A stretch of DNA of 64,000 nucleotides from Vibrio sp. SS-MA-C1-2 (lineage in GTDB: Bacteria; Pseudomonadota; Gammaproteobacteria; Enterobacterales; Vibrionaceae), in contig NZ_CP090981.1 in assembly GCF_021513135.1 (NCBI RefSeq), positions 2,232,001 to 2,296,000 of the forward strand. The letters are read 5' to 3'. The first letter of the stretch is position 1. Each line of letters starts with the position of its first letter. The position numbers and the translations under genes were made by a program. Under the pieces are notes generated by a model. The model did no database searches and was not told where the DNA came from. It saw nothing but the letters and a program-made list of their open reading frames with translations. Below are positions 33,484 through 42,416 of the stretch, in pieces.

Positions 33484-34217
33484 TTATTCACTGATAAGAT
33501 CTAAAATCTGTTTAACCTGTTGTTGCTTTAATTCACTAAACTCAAAGTCTTGATAACTTAACCCTTCTCTTTCAATTTCAACAATGGGAGGCTCCTTAAT
33601 GGGTGTCGAGTTTAACGCTATCACACGCCCAGAAAGCTGTACCGCTTCATTAATATCATGCGTCACTAAAACAACAGTCACTTGGTACTCTTTCACAATC
33701 GTTTTTATCAATCGATGAAGTTTTCTTTTGGTCATCGCATCGAGCTGACTAAAGGGTTCATCTAACACCCAAAACTTGCGATTTAGAAAAAGTGTTCGCC
33801 CAATCGCAACCCTCTGCGCCATGCCACCCGATAAACTATTGGGTAATTTATCCTTTGCATCATCAAGCTCGAGATCTTTTAATAATTGATTCAGCTGTTT
33901 ATGACGATTAATTGGCTTTTTTTACTCCAAGGATAAACCGGTTTCTGCACAAAATTAATATTTTGTTCAACATTCAACCAAGGCAATAACAGGGGGTGTT
34001 GGGTTAAATAAGCAATGGCTTCTGTCACATTAATCACACCATTGCTTGGAATCAACTCTTGGTTAATCAAGTTCAGTAATGTCGTTTTCCCAATGCCCGA
34101 ACGACCAACAATCGACAACCACTCCCCTTCATTGACAGCTAAACTGAATTTTTTGATTAAAGGATATTTATCATAAGAAAAGCTGACGTTATCCATTTTA
34201 AATACCAAAGTGGTCAT
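33484..34217 (-). pseudogene. thiZ: ABC transporter ATPase for HMP/thiamine precursor, split by a -1 shift
   Basis: The upstream frame (34217-33891) holds the Walker A motif G-R-S-G-I-G-K-T-T and the Q-loop region. The downstream frame encodes L-S-G-G-M-A-Q-R-V-A (signature), W-V-L-D-E-P-F (Walker B) and the H-loop V-T-H-D. A -1 step at the seven-A run on the coding strand (33917-33923) joins them into one ~244-residue ATPase of normal length. Everything else in the protein is intact, so the break is recent, a sequencing error, or compensated by slippage. It is the last gene of the TPP-riboswitch operon. Confidence 0.8.
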
Positions 34218-34270
34218 TCACTCTCCTTAATGAGTAAATTAGCGCTTACGATTGTGATTGCCGTTAATTG

Positions 34271-35275
34271 TTATTGAGCCTTATCTGGATAACTTTCTGA
34301 CCAGATAAATTGTTCTGTAGTCAGAAGTTTATCAATCATATTTTCGTTATACATCCAGTCAGAGAATTGTTGCCAACGTACTTTATCATTATGACCCCAT
34401 TGATTATCCGCCAAGTAGAGTGGTGATAGATATTCTTGGCTCGCATAAACTAAATCAGCACGCAACTCAGGGGCTTGCTTTAACAATAAATCGGCTGCTT
34501 TCTTGGGGTGGTTGACTGCATACTCAAACCCTTTTCGGGTAGCAGAAATAAACGTATTCACTAATTCAGCATTTGATTTAAGCGTATCAGAATGGGTGAT
34601 AATAATGGGTTCTGGCGGAGAAAATCCAATATTCGCCTCTCCTCCCAAAACATCATTCAACGAGAAGGTTACAATATCGATACCGCGCAATTTGGCTTCA
34701 ACCCCTTGCCAGCCGTCATATCCCCAAACAAAGTCCCCTTGTTGCTGCTCTAATAACGAGATGATGTCACCATTTGATGAGACCACTTGTTGAATATCTG
34801 TCCCCTTTTTACCTAAAGATGTCATCATAGTATTAAAAATCCCATCCACCAGCGGACTAGACCAGCCAACGTAAGTTTTACCTTCAAAATCCTCAACCTT
34901 GTTTAATGGCGTTTCAGCTAGAGAGTAAAAGCTGGACGTATGAACCGGAAGAATCGTGGCAATATTAACTACCGCTAGACCATTGTCGACAGAACGAAGA
35001 TGTGAATAGCCCGTTGTTATTCCAAAATCGACTTGTTTTGAGTCAACTAATTGATTAGCACTACTTTGATGCGGCTGAACAATTTCTAAATCAATCCCAA
35101 CATCATGATAATATCCAAGCTCTTTAGCAACATAGAATCCCGTATGATTGGTATTCGGCGTCCAATCTAAGCTTAATACTATATGGTTATCTTCCCTGGT
35201 TTCAGACGATTTATCACAACCAAATAACGTTAAACTCGAGAATAATAACAGGCCAACTTTTTGATAAATTTTCAT
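34271..35275 (-). CDS. thiY: HMP/thiamine-precursor substrate-binding lipoprotein (NMT1/THI5-like)
   Basis: 334 residues with a lipoprotein signal ending in L-F-G-C (Cys about residue 20). The mature part begins L-S-L-D-W-T-P-N-T-N-H-T-G-F-Y-V-A, the hallmark of the NMT1/THI5-like family that binds hydroxymethylpyrimidine or N-formyl-aminopyrimidine. It delivers the ligand to the permease encoded upstream. Position behind a TPP riboswitch confirms a thiamine-salvage role. Confidence 0.88.
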   Translation of the reverse strand: MKIYQKVGLLLFSSLTLFGCDKSSETREDNHIVLSLDWTPNTNHTGFYVAKELGYYHDVGIDLEIVQPHQSSANQLVDSKQVDFGITTGYSHLRSVDNGLAVVNIATILPVHTSSFYSLAETPLNKVEDFEGKTYVGWSSPLVDGIFNTMMTSLGKKGTDIQQVVSSNGDIISLLEQQQGDFVWGYDGWQGVEAKLRGIDIVTFSLNDVLGGEANIGFSPPEPIIITHSDTLKSNAELVNTFISATRKGFEYAVNHPKKAADLLLKQAPELRADLVYASQEYLSPLYLADNQWGHNDKVRWQQFSDWMYNENMIDKLLTTEQFIWSESYPDKAQ

Positions 35276-35277
35276 TA

Positions 35278-35583
35278 TTACTCTCCTGAAAATCTTTCAA
35301 CACGTTGCATTTTTTCAACCATATCCTGTTCATAGCTGGCATAAGTCACATTTGCCAACAACATAAATCCGGTTGGTGATTCAGCACGAGAAATCGATTC
35401 TACCTCTTTGAGTAATTGTAAAATCAGATCAAAATTATCAGACGTGACGGTCGTTTCACTGACGCCAATAGTATGGGTCAAGCCACTTTTTGCTATACAG
35501 GCTAAAACTTGATCCACGCTATCATAAGCTGAATATTTTTCGGATTTTTGAGTGATATATTTTAATGAAAGTGAGTAAGACAT
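35278..35583 (-). CDS. Small thiamine-binding-type protein (YkoF/MTH1187-like)
   Basis: 101 residues of ferredoxin-like alpha/beta pattern (S-L-S-L-K-Y-I-T, then G-V-S-E-T-T-V-T and M-L-L-A-N-V-T-Y). The length and its place in a TPP-riboswitch ABC operon suggest the family of small thiamine-binding proteins. No signal peptide, so it would bind the imported ligand in the cytosol. Its stop lies 2 nt before the binding-protein start. Family assignment is moderately sure. Confidence 0.6.
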   Translation of the reverse strand: MSYSLSLKYITQKSEKYSAYDSVDQVLACIAKSGLTHTIGVSETTVTSDNFDLILQLLKEVESISRAESPTGFMLLANVTYASYEQDMVEKMQRVERFSGE

Positions 35584-35651
35584 ATTATTTCCTTATAATG
35601 TACAGATGTAAACGCTCCCTCAACTAAATGAGTAGAGATAAAGATAAAAGT

Positions 35652-36434
35652 TTATTGCCAGTAAATAATTCTCTTTTCACACCAACGGGCAAACTTGACT
35701 AACAGCAACGCCATTAATGTGACATAACAGGCAATAATCGTGACTCGCAGGGATGAAAAGCTACTTAGTGCCCGAGCAAGATAAATACCTAAGCCGTACT
35801 TTCCCCCCAACCACTCAACAAATATTACCGTACCAAAACTGTAAGTTAATGAAAGTCTCAGACCCGTCGCTAATGAAGGGAGCGCATGCCAGAGATCAAT
35901 TCGCCAAAATCGTTGATTTTTATTCAGCCCTAATAACAAATGAAACTTTTGCCATTCTTTGGGTTGAGATTTTAAAAAACTATTGGCATAAAAAAAGATG
36001 GGAAAGAAGCTAAACGTTGCAACAAATAAAATTTTAGGTACAAAGCCCAAGCCAAAATAGCTAATAATAATAGGAGCTAATGCAACAGATGGTATCGCCT
36101 GCCCCATAATCACAACGGGCAAAATCACTTTATCACAACGACGGGAAAGTGAAGTTAGCCAGAGAAGTAAAACAGCCACCACAACAGAGCAAAGCAGACC
36201 AGAAAAAAGGAGTACAATAGAATAATAGGAGTGATGCAGCAACACACTAAGATCACTCGCCAAGAACTGCTTGATAGCAAGAAGGCTGTGTTGTACTGAT
36301 TGACTCATTACCCACTCATTAGCAGCCGAATAATGATAAAAAATTAAAGCGCCACCAGAAAAAAATGGAGTAATAACAAGAATTAAAATAATAAAAAGAG
36401 TTGAAGATAAGATCTTCATTGAAGTTGTTTGCAT
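35652..36434 (-). CDS. thiX: ABC transporter permease for HMP/thiamine precursor
   Basis: 260 residues with six membrane helices. The BPD-transport EAA-like loop is seen in K-E-W-Q-K-F-H-L-L-L-G-L-N-K-N-Q-R-F-W-R-I-D. It forms the channel with the ATPase encoded last in this operon. First gene after the TPP riboswitch, whose 3' end lies only 6 nt upstream of the start, so ribosome-binding-site occlusion is the likely control. Confidence 0.85.
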   Translation of the reverse strand: MQTTSMKILSSTLFIILILVITPFFSGGALIFYHYSAANEWVMSQSVQHSLLAIKQFLASDLSVLLHHSYYSIVLLFSGLLCSVVVAVLLLWLTSLSRRCDKVILPVVIMGQAIPSVALAPIIISYFGLGFVPKILFVATFSFFPIFFYANSFLKSQPKEWQKFHLLLGLNKNQRFWRIDLWHALPSLATGLRLSLTYSFGTVIFVEWLGGKYGLGIYLARALSSFSSLRVTIIACYVTLMALLLVKFARWCEKRIIYWQ

Positions 36435-36440
36435 CTATCA

Positions 36441-36524
36441 TCCCTACGTTGGTATTAGCCAAATCAGGTTATAATGGTCGCTTGACGCCTCTCAGCCACA
36501 AATTATTTATGGCTCCCACTGAAT
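36441..36524 (-). promoter_or_regulatory. TPP riboswitch (THI element)
   Basis: On the minus strand the conserved parts occur in order: GTGGGAGCC, GGCTGAGAGGC, then ACCTGATTTGG, CTAATACCAACGTAGGGA. The CTGAGA bulge and the final CGTAGGGA are the TPP-contacting signatures. Thiamine pyrophosphate binding should shut off the thiX-orf-thiY-thiZ operon. Confidence 0.95.
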
Positions 36525-36611
36525 CAATGAAAATTTAACGATAATTAAACTAGATAACAACATAGAAAAAGTAAAAGTGAGACTCTAATCACAATTAAAG
36601 TAAACGGAAGA

Positions 36612-36642
36612 TATAAAAAAACCGACTGCAAGAGTCGGTTTA
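36612..36642 (-). terminator. Terminator of the uxuA operon
   Basis: On the minus strand AAACCGACT and AGTCGGTTT form a perfect 9-bp stem with a 5-nt loop, followed by seven T residues, 24 nt after the uxuA stop. Confidence 0.9.
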
Positions 36643-36665
36643 TATAAATCAAATAACGATTAATA

Positions 36666-37847
36666 TTAGCTATAAAATGCACGTTTCAATGCTAATTCAA
36701 CACCACGAATTTCAGCAAGACCTTTTAAACGACCAATACAAGAATAACCAGGGTTAGTTTTCTTATTTAAATCATCGATCATTTGGTGGCCATGATCTGG
36801 GCGCATTGGGATCAAGCGAGTCTCTCCGTTATCAATACGACGTGTTTCTTCTTTTAGAAGTGCATTGATAACATTATACATATCAACATCACCTTCTAAA
36901 TGAGCGGCTTCATGGAAGCTCATTTGATTTTCTTCACGTTGAGTTGAACGTAGGTGTGTAAAGTAAATACGGTCACCATAAGTTTCAATCATATTAACTA
37001 AGTCATTATCACCACGAACGCCGTAAGAGCCCGTACACATAGTAATACCATTCATTTTACTTGGTACTGCGGTAGTCAACGCTTCAATATCTTCAATCGT
37101 CGAAACAATACGTGGTAAACCTAAGATTGGACGGGGTGGATCGTCCGGATGAACCGCTAATTTTAATCCATACTGTTCACAAGTTGGAATTAGAACTTCA
37201 AGGAATAATACCATATGCTCACGCAATTTAGCTTTATCAATACCTTGATAAGTATCTAAACGAGCCTGAAACTCTTCTAGTGTATAACCTTCTTCTGCTC
37301 CTGGTAAACCAGCAATAATATTTGATGTCAATTTAGCAACATTAGCTGGGCTCATCGCTTCAAAACAAGCTCGTGCTTCTTCTTGCTCACCGGCAGAATA
37401 TTCTAGCTCAGCACCAGGGCGTCTTAAAATAAACAACTCAAAAGCTGCAAATTCGATTTGATCAAAACGTAATGCTTTTGAACCATCTTCTAATTGATAT
37501 TCAAGATCAGTACGAGTCCAATCAAGAACAGGCATAAAGTTATAACAAACAGTATCGATACCGCATTCAGCAAGGTTGATTAGAGATTGATTATAATTTT
37601 CAATCCACTTAGCGTAATTGCCAGTACGAGTTTTAATCTCTTCATGTACAGGAACACTTTCAACCACAGACCAAGTCAGTCCTTTTGCTTCGATGATCGC
37701 TTTACGTGCTAAAATTTCTTCCTTTGTCCACACTTCACCATTTGGAATATGGTGTAAAGCATTAACAATACCAGTTGCTCCAGCTTGTTTAATATCATCT
37801 AATGACACATTGTCATTTGGGCCATACCAACGCCATGTCTGTTCCAT
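36666..37847 (-). CDS. uxuA: D-mannonate dehydratase
   Basis: 393 residues, one less than E. coli UxuA. It begins [12 protein letters not shown] and has the family blocks [17 protein letters not shown] and M-R-P-D-H-G-H-Q-M, which hold the Mn/Fe ligands. It dehydrates D-mannonate to 2-keto-3-deoxygluconate. It is the last gene of the minus-strand arm of the glucuronide locus, after uxuR. Confidence 0.95.
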   Translation of the reverse strand: MEQTWRWYGPNDNVSLDDIKQAGATGIVNALHHIPNGEVWTKEEILARKAIIEAKGLTWSVVESVPVHEEIKTRTGNYAKWIENYNQSLINLAECGIDTVCYNFMPVLDWTRTDLEYQLEDGSKALRFDQIEFAAFELFILRRPGAELEYSAGEQEEARACFEAMSPANVAKLTSNIIAGLPGAEEGYTLEEFQARLDTYQGIDKAKLREHMVLFLEVLIPTCEQYGLKLAVHPDDPPRPILGLPRIVSTIEDIEALTTAVPSKMNGITMCTGSYGVRGDNDLVNMIETYGDRIYFTHLRSTQREENQMSFHEAAHLEGDVDMYNVINALLKEETRRIDNGETRLIPMRPDHGHQMIDDLNKKTNPGYSCIGRLKGLAEIRGVELALKRAFYS

Positions 37848-37909
37848 TTTATACCCTTACTTCTTTGACTGTGAGTCGAGTTATTCTCAATTCACTTTAT
37901 AAAATTCGA

Positions 37910-38656
37910 TTATCTAAATAAAAAACCATCAAAATTGGGATCATCAACATCAGATAATTTAAACAAAGTCTGTTTTACATTTTCTAAATGTTGCCACATC
38001 GCATCCCTTGCACCATCCGGATCTCGACGTTGCAAGGCTCTTAATACTTGTTCGTGATCATCTAGCCACGCAATTCGATAATTCTTATTCGTAATATGTG
38101 TGTGTAGTTGTCGCCACATTGAGCTATCAGTACGACGATTCCATAAATCATGAGCAATATCGCTCAATACACTATTTTGTGAAGCTTCAGCAATTGTTAA
38201 GTGGAATGTTTCATCACCATCATAATCACTGTAACCTGTTTCTAATTGTTGTCGTTCTGTATCGAGAGCTTCACGTAACTTTGAAATATCATTTTTTGTC
38301 ACATTCAATGCAGCAAAACTCGCAATTTGGCTCTCAATCACTTGTCTTGCTTGTAACAACTCAAAAGGACCGATATCTGCCGTATGGCTAGGTTCATGAA
38401 AGGCGCTTTCAGTATGACTATCTAAAGTAGAACTAATCACGTAAACACCAGAACCTTTTCTTACCTCTACGAGACCTTTTAGTTCCAACATGATAATCGC
38501 TTCTCTAACAACCGAGCGACTGACTTCCATTTCTTCAGCAATTTCACGTTCAGGTGGCAATCGCTCTCCAACACTTCTTTCACCATTACAGATTTGATTT
38601 TGTAATGTAAAACCAATCTTTTGATAAAGCCTTTTTGGTGGTGTTGAACTATTCAT
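37910..38656 (-). CDS. uxuR: GntR-family (FadR subfamily) hexuronate regulator
   Basis: 248 residues. The N-terminal winged helix shows R-L-P-P-E-R-E-I-A-E-E-M-E-V-S-R-S-V-V-R-E-A-I, followed by an all-helical FCD effector domain. ExuR/UxuR-type operators (ATTGGT-N2-ACCAAT) lie just upstream of this gene and in the dctP/dctQ divergent region, which ties the regulator to the whole glucuronide locus. Likely released by a hexuronate or aldonate intermediate. Confidence 0.85.
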   Translation of the reverse strand: MNSSTPPKRLYQKIGFTLQNQICNGERSVGERLPPEREIAEEMEVSRSVVREAIIMLELKGLVEVRKGSGVYVISSTLDSHTESAFHEPSHTADIGPFELLQARQVIESQIASFAALNVTKNDISKLREALDTERQQLETGYSDYDGDETFHLTIAEASQNSVLSDIAHDLWNRRTDSSMWRQLHTHITNKNYRIAWLDDHEQVLRALQRRDPDGARDAMWQHLENVKQTLFKLSDVDDPNFDGFLFR

Positions 38657-38711
38657 ATTTTGCTATCCCCGTCCTCACACAGAGTGAAATCCATTTTACC
38701 AGCAAATTTTG

Positions 38712-38737
38712 ATTGGTCAACCAATTGGTTAACCAAT
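38712..38737. promoter_or_regulatory. Two overlapping UxuR/ExuR-type operators
   Basis: ATTGGTCAACCAAT (38712-38725) and ATTGGTTAACCAAT (38724-38737) share two bases. Both match the ATTGGT-N2-ACCAAT pattern known for E. coli ExuR/UxuR. They lie about 56-80 bp before the uxuR start, so the gene is probably autoregulated. Confidence 0.8.
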
Positions 38738-38748
38738 CTTCAATTTAA

Positions 38749-40542
38749 TTATTTTTGTTCTTTTAATTTTTTGTAGAAAGTCGCTAGAATATCAAATGCT
38801 TCTTTCTTGGTTGATTTATTGTTTGAAATGAGTCCTTTGCCATTCCAGCCTTGTTGGAAAACATTCTGACGACGCTCTACTCGAAAATCGTACATGATCC
38901 AAGGAGAAATACCTTTAATATAATCTAGTCTTTCTAAATATTGAATCTGTTTACGATACACTTCAGACATGTAAGATTCACTAAATAATCCAGTCTTAGG
39001 TCCTGTAGCGCCGATAAAACCATCTGCCCCTGTCTCAGAAATGACAACAGGTTTACCTGGGTTTGAGTTTTCACCAATTTCAATCAAGTCATCAAAGACT
39101 TCTTCATACCAACCGTAATATTCATTAATACCGATAATATCTAAATGTTCAGCAAGACGATCTTCAATCTTATTTTTAGCATGGTTAACTAAGCAAGCAG
39201 CTGAAACTAAGCGACAAGGATCGGCTTCTCTCGCAGTTTTAACAAGATTAGACATAAACTCTAAACGTGCATCAGTATCTGCATTTTCATTACCAACAGA
39301 CCACATAATGACACTTGCACGGTTACGGTCACGTATAACCATTTCTAATAATTGGTTCTTCGCATCTTTATATGTTGCTTGATTTTCAAAATCGATCGCC
39401 CAATACACAGGGATTTCAGCCCAAATCAAGAAACCAAGCTCATCAGCCATTTTGGTCGCCAACTCATGATGAGTATAGTGAGCAAAACGCATATAGTTAC
39501 AATTTAACTCTTTAGCATGAGCAAAACGGCGCTTAAGGTCTTCAACAGTAACCACTTTACCTATTTCTTTGTCATCTTCATGAACGCTGATACCACGTAA
39601 GAAGATATTTTCTCCATTTAAAACAATTTCAGTACCTTGTACTTCAATTTGACGGAACCCGACACGATCAGTGATTTGATCATTTAAATAGGTTGCTTCG
39701 ATGTCATATAGTTTAGGGTTTTCAGGAGACCAAAGCTCAGGTTCAACTGATATTTCTACCGAACCTTTACCATCTTTGGTAGTAATCGTTTGATTGATAT
39801 TTAGTTCATCGATCTTGACAATAACATCCTGATCTTCACCAGCCACTTCCACATCACAATGAATCAGATTGTATTGACTATTTGGTACCAAATAAACGTG
39901 AAGATCTTTTAAATAACTTTTAGGAGTACGAACAATTTCTACATCACGGTAAACACCACCGTAATTAAACCAATCTGTATTGCGCATAGGAACTCTGTCT
40001 AATGTACGTGCATTATTAACACATAACATAATCCAGTTTTGTCCTACGTTTAATTTATCAGTAAATTCTGCAAAAAATGGGGTAGAACCACCATAGTGAT
40101 TACCAATAAATTCACCATTTAAGAAGACTTTACAGTCATATTGTGCCGCACCTACGCGTAGGAAAAGACGCTCAGCATCATCTCCTTCTTTAAATTCCCA
40201 AGCACGTGTATACCATGCACTTCCTTCAAAGAAATACCATTTTTCTTTTTGCATCTGCCAGCAAGATGGAATGGGCGTTGTTTCGCCAACATGTGGATCA
40301 TAATCCCAAGGTTCAATACGTTGCTCAGCTGGCATTGGCTTCATATCATACCAACGTTGACGAAGACCAGTGTCCAACAAATCTACAGCAAAATTCCAAT
40401 GTCCATTTAGAGATTCCGTACCACGGCCTCCCATAAATAACATATTAGTGTGATTTAAATTTTGTAAATTGAATGGAACATCATACTGTTCATCATGAAG
40501 ACAATTAATCGCATTTTCAGCTAATTCAGAACGTTCTAACAT
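38749..40542 (-). CDS. uidA: Beta-glucuronidase (GH2)
   Basis: 597 residues with the GH2 order of sugar-binding, immunoglobulin-like and TIM-barrel domains. The acid/base is E419 in V-G-N-E-N-A-D-T and the nucleophile E503 in I-S-E-T-G-A-D-G. An N-x-K motif (N567-G-K569) corresponds to the N566/K568 pair that reads the glucuronate carboxylate in E. coli GUS. No signal peptide, so it hydrolyses imported glucuronides in the cytosol. It follows dctP in the same transcript. Confidence 0.93.
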   Translation of the reverse strand: MLERSELAENAINCLHDEQYDVPFNLQNLNHTNMLFMGGRGTESLNGHWNFAVDLLDTGLRQRWYDMKPMPAEQRIEPWDYDPHVGETTPIPSCWQMQKEKWYFFEGSAWYTRAWEFKEGDDAERLFLRVGAAQYDCKVFLNGEFIGNHYGGSTPFFAEFTDKLNVGQNWIMLCVNNARTLDRVPMRNTDWFNYGGVYRDVEIVRTPKSYLKDLHVYLVPNSQYNLIHCDVEVAGEDQDVIVKIDELNINQTITTKDGKGSVEISVEPELWSPENPKLYDIEATYLNDQITDRVGFRQIEVQGTEIVLNGENIFLRGISVHEDDKEIGKVVTVEDLKRRFAHAKELNCNYMRFAHYTHHELATKMADELGFLIWAEIPVYWAIDFENQATYKDAKNQLLEMVIRDRNRASVIMWSVGNENADTDARLEFMSNLVKTAREADPCRLVSAACLVNHAKNKIEDRLAEHLDIIGINEYYGWYEEVFDDLIEIGENSNPGKPVVISETGADGFIGATGPKTGLFSESYMSEVYRKQIQYLERLDYIKGISPWIMYDFRVERRQNVFQQGWNGKGLISNNKSTKKEAFDILATFYKKLKEQK

Positions 40543-40562
40543 TGTAAGGCAGACTCCAAAGT

Positions 40563-40582
40563 TAGGGCGTAAATACGCCCTA
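40563..40582 (-). repeat. GC-rich perfect hairpin between dctP and uidA
   Basis: TAGGGCGTA and TACGCCCTA pair perfectly around AA. There is no U-run on the minus strand, so it is more likely an mRNA-stabilising or attenuating hairpin than a full terminator. The SQ-locus dctP is followed by a similar structure. Confidence 0.6.
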
Positions 40583-40604
40583 GATATTAATTAATTATTT
40601 ATTA

Positions 40605-41594
40605 TTATTTAGTTGTCGCTAATGCATCGATGCCACGAACATAATCAGCAATCGCTGGATTCTGTAATGCTTGATCATGCATAGGTTTCACTGCATCAAC
40701 AAATGGTTGTTTTTCTACAGTGACAAATTGAACATCCATGCTGTTTTTTGCTTTATCAATTGCAGCATCAGTCATCTTAGTCCATAGATCTTTATGATAC
40801 ATCATTGAATCTTTTGCTGCTTTTTTCAGCGCAACTTTTTGTTCTGCAGTTAACTTATCTAGCGCTTTGTTACTAATTACAAGCACATCTGGAATCATTG
40901 TATGCTCATCTTGGCTAAAGAATTTAGCAACTTCACCGTGACGAGCGGTTGTTAATGCAGTTGGATTGTTTTCAGCACCATCTACAACACCTTGCTGTAA
41001 CGCAGTGTATAGTTCGCCATAAGAAAGAGGAGTTGGTGAACCACCCATTAATTTAATCATTTCTACAGCAGTTGGACTTGGTTGAACACGAATCTTCATG
41101 CCTTTTAGATCCGCTGGAGAATTAATCGCTTTACTTGCGTAGAAACTACGTGCACCTGCATCATAGTATGTTAAACCAACAAAACCTTTAGCTGCTGATG
41201 CTTCTAAAATCTCTTCACCAACTTCACCACCAATAACACGATAATAATGGTCACGATCACGGAAGATATAAGGAATATTGAATGCGCCATATGCTGGTTC
41301 AAAAGACTCTAATTCGCTCGCATTTGATTTAGCAATATCTAAAGCACCATTTTGAAGAAGCTCCATTGATTCACGTTGAGTACCAAGCTGTCCATTTGGA
41401 TAAATACGGATACGCACTTCACCATCCGTTAGCTCTTTCATTTCTTTAGCCATATATTGCATTGACTTATGAACCGGATGGTTTCTATCTTGGTTGTGAC
41501 TTAATTTTAAAGTTGTAACAGCAGCAGCAGAAAATGAGGTAGCAGCTAAAGTGCAAGTAATTAATGTTGCTAAAGCTTTTTTATTCCATGACAT
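40605..41594 (-). CDS. dctP: TRAP solute-binding protein (DctP family), probable glucuronide/glucuronate
   Basis: 329 residues from the ATG at 41594, which has GGAG 8 nt upstream; the frame stays open to 41639 but without a good start. Signal peptide M-S-W-N-K-K-A-L-A-T-L...S-A-A-A. The DctP arginine motif is M-K-I-R-V-Q-P-S-P-T, followed by L-Y-T-A-L-Q-Q-G-V-V-D-G-A-E-N-N. Its membrane partners are encoded divergently at 41888-43718. Adjacent uidA suggests uptake of intact glucuronides as well as glucuronate. Confidence 0.88.
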   Translation of the reverse strand: MSWNKKALATLITCTLAATSFSAAAVTTLKLSHNQDRNHPVHKSMQYMAKEMKELTDGEVRIRIYPNGQLGTQRESMELLQNGALDIAKSNASELESFEPAYGAFNIPYIFRDRDHYYRVIGGEVGEEILEASAAKGFVGLTYYDAGARSFYASKAINSPADLKGMKIRVQPSPTAVEMIKLMGGSPTPLSYGELYTALQQGVVDGAENNPTALTTARHGEVAKFFSQDEHTMIPDVLVISNKALDKLTAEQKVALKKAAKDSMMYHKDLWTKMTDAAIDKAKNSMDVQFVTVEKQPFVDAVKPMHDQALQNPAIADYVRGIDALATTK

Positions 41595-41731
41595 TGTGAG
41601 ACTCCAAATGAGTAAACGTTTATTAAAATAATGTATCATATCGGTTTACCAAAATAACATTTGTAAACCACATCTCTAAACACCTATCTAATTTGGCCTA
41701 CTGCAAACCAATAATCAATAAAAAAAGGTCA

Positions 41732-41745
41732 ATTGGTTGACCAAT
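41732..41745. promoter_or_regulatory. UxuR-type operator, dctP side
   Basis: ATTGGTTGACCAAT matches the same consensus as the two sites before uxuR. It lies about 140 bp before the dctP start in the divergent promoter region. Confidence 0.75.
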
Positions 41746-41765
41746 GCCACAAAAATAACCCACAA

Positions 41766-41802
41766 ATTGGTCGAACCAATTCAAATGTGATCGCCATCAC
41801 GG
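41766..41802. promoter_or_regulatory. UxuR-type operator and CRP site in the dctP/dctQ divergent region
   Basis: ATTGGTCGAACCAAT (41766-41780) is an operator-like palindrome with one extra central base. Directly after it, AAATGTGATCGCCATCACG (about 41783-41801) fits the CRP consensus TGTGA-N6-TCACA with one mismatch. Together they suggest substrate induction and catabolite control of both divergent operons. Confidence 0.7.
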
Positions 41803-41887
41803 TGTTATGCGTATAAATTCTTATAATCACGGTAATTAATAAATCTAATTAATAATAAAAACGAATTTTCGTGATTAAGGAGAAAAT

Positions 41888-42388
41888 ATGAATAAACTCA
41901 TTTTGATTTTGAATAAAGGTCTTTCTTTGTTCTGTATATCATTGAGTACCGTCCTTGTTGCTTGTGTTGTTTGGCAGGTGTTTTCACGCTATGTGCTGAA
42001 TGCACCGAGTACATCAACCGATGAAGTCGCACGTTTTCTCTTCATATGGGTTGGTTTAATGGGGGCAGCTTATACCTTGGGACAAAAACGTCACCTTGCT
42101 ATCGATTTATTAGCAATGAAGCTTGAAGACAAACCAGCTCAACATGCAAAACTTAAAGTCATTATCAATGTAATCAGCTTCTTCTTCGCTGGCGTAATTA
42201 TGGTATATGGTGGTGGATCATTAATGTTGAAAACACTTGCAACTGGTCAAGTTTCCCCAGCTTTAGGCATTGAAATGGGTTTTGTATATGCTGCAATCCC
42301 CCTAAGTGGTTTGTTTATGCTTATTTATCTATGCCAAGATTTATCAACGAATATTTCAACCGCATTTTCTTCAACCACTACAAAATAA
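41888..42388 (+). CDS. dctQ: TRAP transporter small permease (DctQ)
   Basis: 166 residues, four membrane helices, with R-Y-V-L-N-A-P-S-T-S-T-D-E-V-A-R-F, the DctQ family motif. It opens the plus-strand arm of the glucuronide locus. AAGGAG precedes the start. Confidence 0.9.
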   Translation: MNKLILILNKGLSLFCISLSTVLVACVVWQVFSRYVLNAPSTSTDEVARFLFIWVGLMGAAYTLGQKRHLAIDLLAMKLEDKPAQHAKLKVIINVISFFFAGVIMVYGGGSLMLKTLATGQVSPALGIEMGFVYAAIPLSGLFMLIYLCQDLSTNISTAFSSTTTK

Positions 42389-42416
42389 ATCACTCTAATT
42401 TATAAGGAATATTATC

